64,000 nt of DNA from Henckelia pumila (lineage: Eukaryota > Streptophyta > Magnoliopsida > Lamiales > Gesneriaceae): NCBI RefSeq assembly GCF_033568475.1, contig NC_133120.1, forward strand, positions 174,437,991 to 174,501,990, given 5' to 3'. Each line of letters opens with the position of its first letter. Positions within the stretch are counted from its first letter, which is position 1. The notes under the pieces are model-generated. The model was not told the DNA's origin. It did not search any database and was given only the letters and a program-made list of their open reading frames with translations. Below are positions 60,643 through 64,000 of this stretch, piece by piece. A program made the position numbers and the translations under genes.

Positions 60643-60828
60643 AGGCGCGCCCGCGCCTCTCCTTCAATGATTTTGTGATTTTTTTCAAGCTCAAGGCGCG
60701 CCCGCCCCGTCTTCAGCGCGCCCGCGCCGTCCCTATACCATATTTTTGAAATAAAAATTTGAGGTGTAGGCGCGCCCGCCCCGGCCCTGCTATTTCACAA
60801 AACGAGATAGAGGCGCGCCCGCCCCGTC
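60643..60828 (+). promoter_or_regulatory. GGCGCGCCCGCCCC/GCGC boxes in Athila-B pol-ORF3 spacer
   Basis: Five boxes built on GGCGCGCCCGC(CCC/GCC), the same sequence as the boxes in this element's own LTR (53882-54039). A TATA-like TTCTATTTAACC lies at 60837-60848 and a GTAAGT donor at 61111-61116. The LTR promoter architecture is thus repeated in front of ORF3. Confidence 0.55.
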
Positions 60829-60836
60829 TCCGATTT

Positions 60837-60848
60837 CTTCTATTTAAC
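60837..60848 (+). promoter_or_regulatory. Candidate internal TATA box of Athila-B
   Basis: TTCTATTTAACC, just after the last box and about 520 bases before the ORF3 ATG. Weaker than the Athila-A motif. Confidence 0.3.
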
Positions 60849-61361
60849 CTACTATTTTCTTTCCTTTCTCCCAAATATTTTCCCTAATTTCTTGTCCACT
60901 TTCCTCCTCACGAATTCTTCCCCTCTTTTCTTGTTATAATCGGCTAGTGTATCTCATCATCTCCAAATCCCCCACAATCTAATTTCTTTCATCCTCTCTT
61001 TGACGTGGGACGGTCGAACCACTTTTATCCAGGGCACGCCTATTTTAATTTTTGGAGGATTGGAGATTGGGGAAGCTTTTGATTATCTACTCTTCTCGAA
61101 CTCATATGGTGTAAGTCATTCTTTTGGTACTTCTACAATTGTTTTGGGTGGTGAGTATTTCGCAAATTCTACTCGTGCGATTCGTGGGTCTTGAACTATT
61201 AATTGATTAATCGATCTTTGAAGTGTGAATTCTATTGGATTGTTGCGGAAGCGGTTGTTGTTGTGTGTGGATTGTGGAGTAGATTTAAGTTTGGGGAAGT
61301 TGTGATTGTGGTCAATTGGTTATTTGTGCGTGACGTGTGGTGTCTACTAAGTGTTTGATTC

Positions 61362-62525
61362 ATGGCACCAAAGAAGAAACAAAAATCTGTTGAATCCTCT
61401 TCTCATGCTGATCCGGAGCATGAGCCGCAGCGTTTCTGGAATGAGAGTGCCGAACAGCATTATCAAAATTGTCTAGGCAAAACGATACTACCGGAGCGTG
61501 GGTTTGACACGACATTGGGATTTGGGAACGATGAGTTTTTGCATACAATTGGTAGGGCTGTGAATGGGCATCAATGGTTAAATTTTGTTAAGCCACCTCA
61601 GGATGCAGTCGTCCCAGTCGTTCGTGAATTTTATGCGAACTTGAAAGTAAAGCACATGCAGTTGAAAGTGCTTGTCCGAGGCCAGCTGGTGCCTTTTGAT
61701 GCTCACACTATTAACACCTTGTACAACCTTCCACCAGTATTTCACGATGAGTATGCGGAGTACCGAGCGAATGAAGTGGATTACGCGGCGATTCTGAGAC
61801 GTATTTGTGTTTCGGGTGCGGAATGGCGCATGGGCCGTGATCATCAGCCTTCTAAGTTGAAGAAGACCGAGCTAATTCATGATGCTAAGCTATGGTACAA
61901 CTTTGTGTGTGCTCGTCTTAAACCGACTGACCACGAGCATGAGGTGACACGTGAACGAGCGATTCTTGTTTATTGTATTTTGGAGGGCAAAGCAATCGAC
62001 TTGGGACAGATTTGTCAAGCAACTATTCAGGGTGTGGCGGCAGGTAAGACAACTGGCGGGTTTGCTTTGCCCGCACTTATCACTGATCTTTGTGAAGCGG
62101 CTGGAGTTGAGTGGGGCCAAAATGAAGAATTGTTGAAAGCTACTGCTCCTATTCCTTGTCATACTCCTTTTCGCATGATACCGGCTTTTGAGCACCGAAC
62201 TAGCGCTGAGAGGCGAGATTTTAATGAGCGAGCAGCTGCACGAAGCGGCCCTGCACCCCGACCTCAAGCACCCCCTGTTGCGCCCGATCGTGTTGCTATT
62301 CTGGAGGATGAATTGAGAGCACACCGCCAAGAGTTTCGGACATTTCAGCAGACTAATGGTATCTTTATGGACTACATGATGGATTTTACAGATGCTTTGA
62401 GACATCAGTTTCCACAGGCTGCTAGTTCGGCTCATCCATTTCCTCTGTATCCACAGTGGCCGCCCACTTTTGGCCCTTCTGATCCGTCCCATGATGATGC
62501 TGCTGATGATGGCGACGACCACTGA
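61362..62525 (+). CDS. Athila-B ORF3, plant transposon-protein type, intact
   Basis: 387 codons, ATG-started, uninterrupted. It begins MAPKKKQKSVESS, a lysine cluster typical of a monopartite nuclear localisation signal. The core (about residues 40-250) has RFWNESAEQHY, ERGFDTTLGF, VREFYANLKVKH, LVRGQLVPFDAHTINTLY, EWRMGRDHQPSKLKKTEL and RAILVYCILEGKAIDLG, typical of the putative plant transposon protein domain seen in third ORFs of Athila elements. A Pro/Ala-rich linker (about 300-312), a possible coiled coil (AILEDELRAHRQEFRTFQQ) and an acidic end (DDAADDGDDH) follow. I see no signal peptide, transmembrane helix or Cys-rich ectodomain, so an envelope role is not supported. It is the only full-length element ORF in the window; its molecular function is unknown. 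Confidence 0.85.
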   Translation: MAPKKKQKSVESSSHADPEHEPQRFWNESAEQHYQNCLGKTILPERGFDTTLGFGNDEFLHTIGRAVNGHQWLNFVKPPQDAVVPVVREFYANLKVKHMQLKVLVRGQLVPFDAHTINTLYNLPPVFHDEYAEYRANEVDYAAILRRICVSGAEWRMGRDHQPSKLKKTELIHDAKLWYNFVCARLKPTDHEHEVTRERAILVYCILEGKAIDLGQICQATIQGVAAGKTTGGFALPALITDLCEAAGVEWGQNEELLKATAPIPCHTPFRMIPAFEHRTSAERRDFNERAAARSGPAPRPQAPPVAPDRVAILEDELRAHRQEFRTFQQTNGIFMDYMMDFTDALRHQFPQAASSAHPFPLYPQWPPTFGPSDPSHDDAADDGDDH

Positions 62526-64000
62526 CGGTCGTCGTTTGTGGTACATGTCCTTTATGCTTTCTTGTTTTAATTCCTTGAGGACAACGAATGTACTAAGTTT
62601 GGGGGAGTTGTGTCAATTCTGACTTTTATTTAGTTGCTTTTGGTTTTGTTTTGTTTTTTTTTTTATTTTAGTTGTTTGGTTCTTAGGAGTTGTGTTGTGT
62701 TGGTGTGTGGCTGCATTTGAAAATTTTTTGAGAAATTTATGTAGTTGTGTTGATATGGATTGATGACCAATGATGTTAATTTTTGTTTTGTAACTGAAGT
62801 CCATGACTACCTGCCTAGTTGACAAAATTTTGAAATAAATGGAACCAAGTGAACAATTGAACTCCTATATATTCTGTGATTTTGCTTGAATCTGAATCTT
62901 GAGACAGACAAACAAAAAAGGATTGAGGCATTGTTTGGATGTTTTTTGGGCCTTGAATTTGATTGAATCAGTGTATCCTTAGTTGCCCATTTGAGCTTAC
63001 ACGCATATTTGTACTTAGAGGTACGATAATTCTGAAACTACTTGTGAAAATCATCGTTTACTGCTGATGATTATCCCTTTCTGCACTGATTGAGATTTGT
63101 ATGATTTAATTGTGGATTGAGACTTGTCTAGAACTAGTTCGGACACCCCTTGAGGCGAAATACGGGCAAAACTGTGATTAGGAATGATTTAGGCGATTTT
63201 TCTGAATTCTTTTGAGCCTTTCAAGCTACCTATTATATATGTTATCCCTAGTACCTTGTTTGAGTTTTATTGAAAATCGAATGGCATGCGTGTAAACGTG
63301 TGATTAAACCCCCATTCGTCATTATTTCAAGGTCCTACATTGACTACCTGAATAGCTTATACACTATTTCCTACCTTTAATGGAGTAATTTGAATGCTAA
63401 AATGTTATATGCTCCTAGATTTATTTGTGAAAAATGGAATGGTGTGGTGGATGAATTGAAAAGATGAAAAGAGGTAGTAAAAAAAAAAAATGTGTGTGGT
63501 TGGAAAAGTTGTAAAAGAGAGTTGAAAGAAGTTGTGAGAAAAATTGAAAAATCAATGAAGTGAAATAAGTGTGAAATTGTGAATGAAAGGAGTCAAAATT
63601 AGAATTGAGTTTGAGCATAAATGTGAATTACTCCTTATTTGAATTCTTTTCCTTCATTTGTAGCCATGAGCCAGGCCTTGCATTATAAACTTATTAAGTC
63701 CTATTGACCGAGTCACAGTTGCCCAATATACTAGTGGAGAGGGGTTGCGAGAATTTAGCCTATGGACTGTTGATTGAAACTTAAATGATTATGAATTCTT
63801 GATCGAAACATGCACACACTACGTTCTTTGAATTAAACCAATTGAGTGTGGTTGTGATGATATATCCTTGAATTTGATCCTGTTTTACCATGAAAGTCCT
63901 CATGATTTGTGAATGTTTGAATTGAGTTAAGAGAAGAGTATTTTGAAACGTGAGTTGCGGAGTTTATGAGTTTATGAGGTTGAATTACTTTTCTGGACAT
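62526..64000 (+). other. Athila-B 3' non-coding region
   Basis: GAGGACAACG and TTTGGGGGAGTTG (about 62577-62611) parallel the motifs at 162-200 (minus) and may be a plus-strand primer or a conserved 3' signal. A second purine tract, GTGGAGAGGGG, is at about 63734-63744. No LTR start (TGATAAGTGCA) appears before the window ends, and there is no further gene. Confidence 0.5.

Larger units (their letters stand above)
53669..64000 (+). mobile_element. Athila-B: near-complete Athila-like Ty3/gypsy element, right end outside window
   Basis: 5' LTR (53669-55072), tRNA-Asp primer site, gag-protease-RT-RNase H-integrase (55206-60436), GGGAGGCAACCC module, long spacer with GC-rich boxes, ORF3 (61362-62525) and a 3' non-coding region that runs off the edge. 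The tRNA-Asp primer, D-L-G protease, FMDDF RT motif and third ORF fit the Athila lineage. It inserted into ORF3 of Athila-A. Confidence 0.9.

Noticed and set aside
60643..60828. Several GGCGCGCC (AscI) sites, as in cloning vectors.
   Set aside because: They are part of degenerate boxes that recur in the LTR and in Athila-A with natural divergence; there is no vector sequence nearby.
61362..62525. ORF3 as a retroviral envelope.
   Set aside because: No signal peptide, membrane span or cysteine-rich ectodomain; begins with a basic nuclear-type signal.
61890..62546. A 218-codon minus-strand ORF opposite ORF3.
   Set aside because: Antisense shadow of the intact ORF3; composition and position are explained by the sense gene.

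Overview
This window is nuclear DNA from a flowering plant, most likely a eudicot; I cannot name the species. It consists almost entirely of LTR retrotransposons nested inside one another. I found no host gene, rRNA gene, tRNA gene, CRISPR array or bacterial-type operon. The evidence for a plant is a Tekay-like chromovirus, Tat-like and Athila-like Ty3/gypsy elements and long-LTR Ty1/copia elements, with primer-binding sites complementary to plant tRNA-Met or tRNA-Asp. Every gag-pol here is broken, so no element is autonomous as it stands.

Layout, left to right. 1-2281 (minus): Athila-derived element without gag-pol, LTR 893-2281, running off the left edge. It sits in the protease region of a degraded gypsy element (gypsy1, minus, 2282-6321). 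Gypsy1 sits in a Tat-like remnant (plus, 6322-8799) that keeps a second RNase H, an integrase and a downstream antisense coiled-coil ORF. 8800-29815 is an old gypsy element (gypsy3, minus). Its LTR is split by a complete chromovirus (gypsy2, 9351-17725, target-site duplication GCGGC). Its internal region is split by a complete copia element (copia1, 19474-28821, duplication CAAAT). A second copia element follows (copia2, 29816-39152), then a short scrap with an orphan copia LTR end (39153-39507).

From 39508 the main coding strand becomes plus. Athila-A (39508-44891) has gag-protease but no RT or integrase, then a long leader and a third ORF. That ORF is interrupted by a solo copia LTR (42980-44824, duplication CGCGC). 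A second Athila-like element (Athila-B) inserted further into the same ORF. The segment copia LTR + ORF3 scrap + start of the Athila-B LTR occurs twice (42980-46063 and 51757-54840, exactly 3084 bp each). Between the copies lies copia3, whose 5' LTR is cut to about 34 bp. This is best explained by an 8.8-kb tandem duplication followed by collapse of the upstream copia copy to a solo LTR. Athila-B (53669 to beyond 64000) has a complete 5' LTR, a tRNA-Asp primer site, a gag-pol with three nonsense codons and one frameshift, and an intact 387-codon ORF3.

The most interesting signals are non-coding. (1) Clusters of short GC-rich palindromic boxes lie just upstream of a TATA motif in several unrelated LTRs, and again in the pol-ORF3 spacer of both Athila elements. 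There they are followed by a TATA motif and a conserved GTAAGT donor, which suggests an internal promoter for ORF3. (2) A hairpin-forming module around GGGAGGCAACCCAA is kept in three Athila-type elements even where gag-pol is gone. (3) The copia leader carries a hairpin conserved as structure, about 88-bp degenerate repeats and a conserved intron-like donor/acceptor pair.
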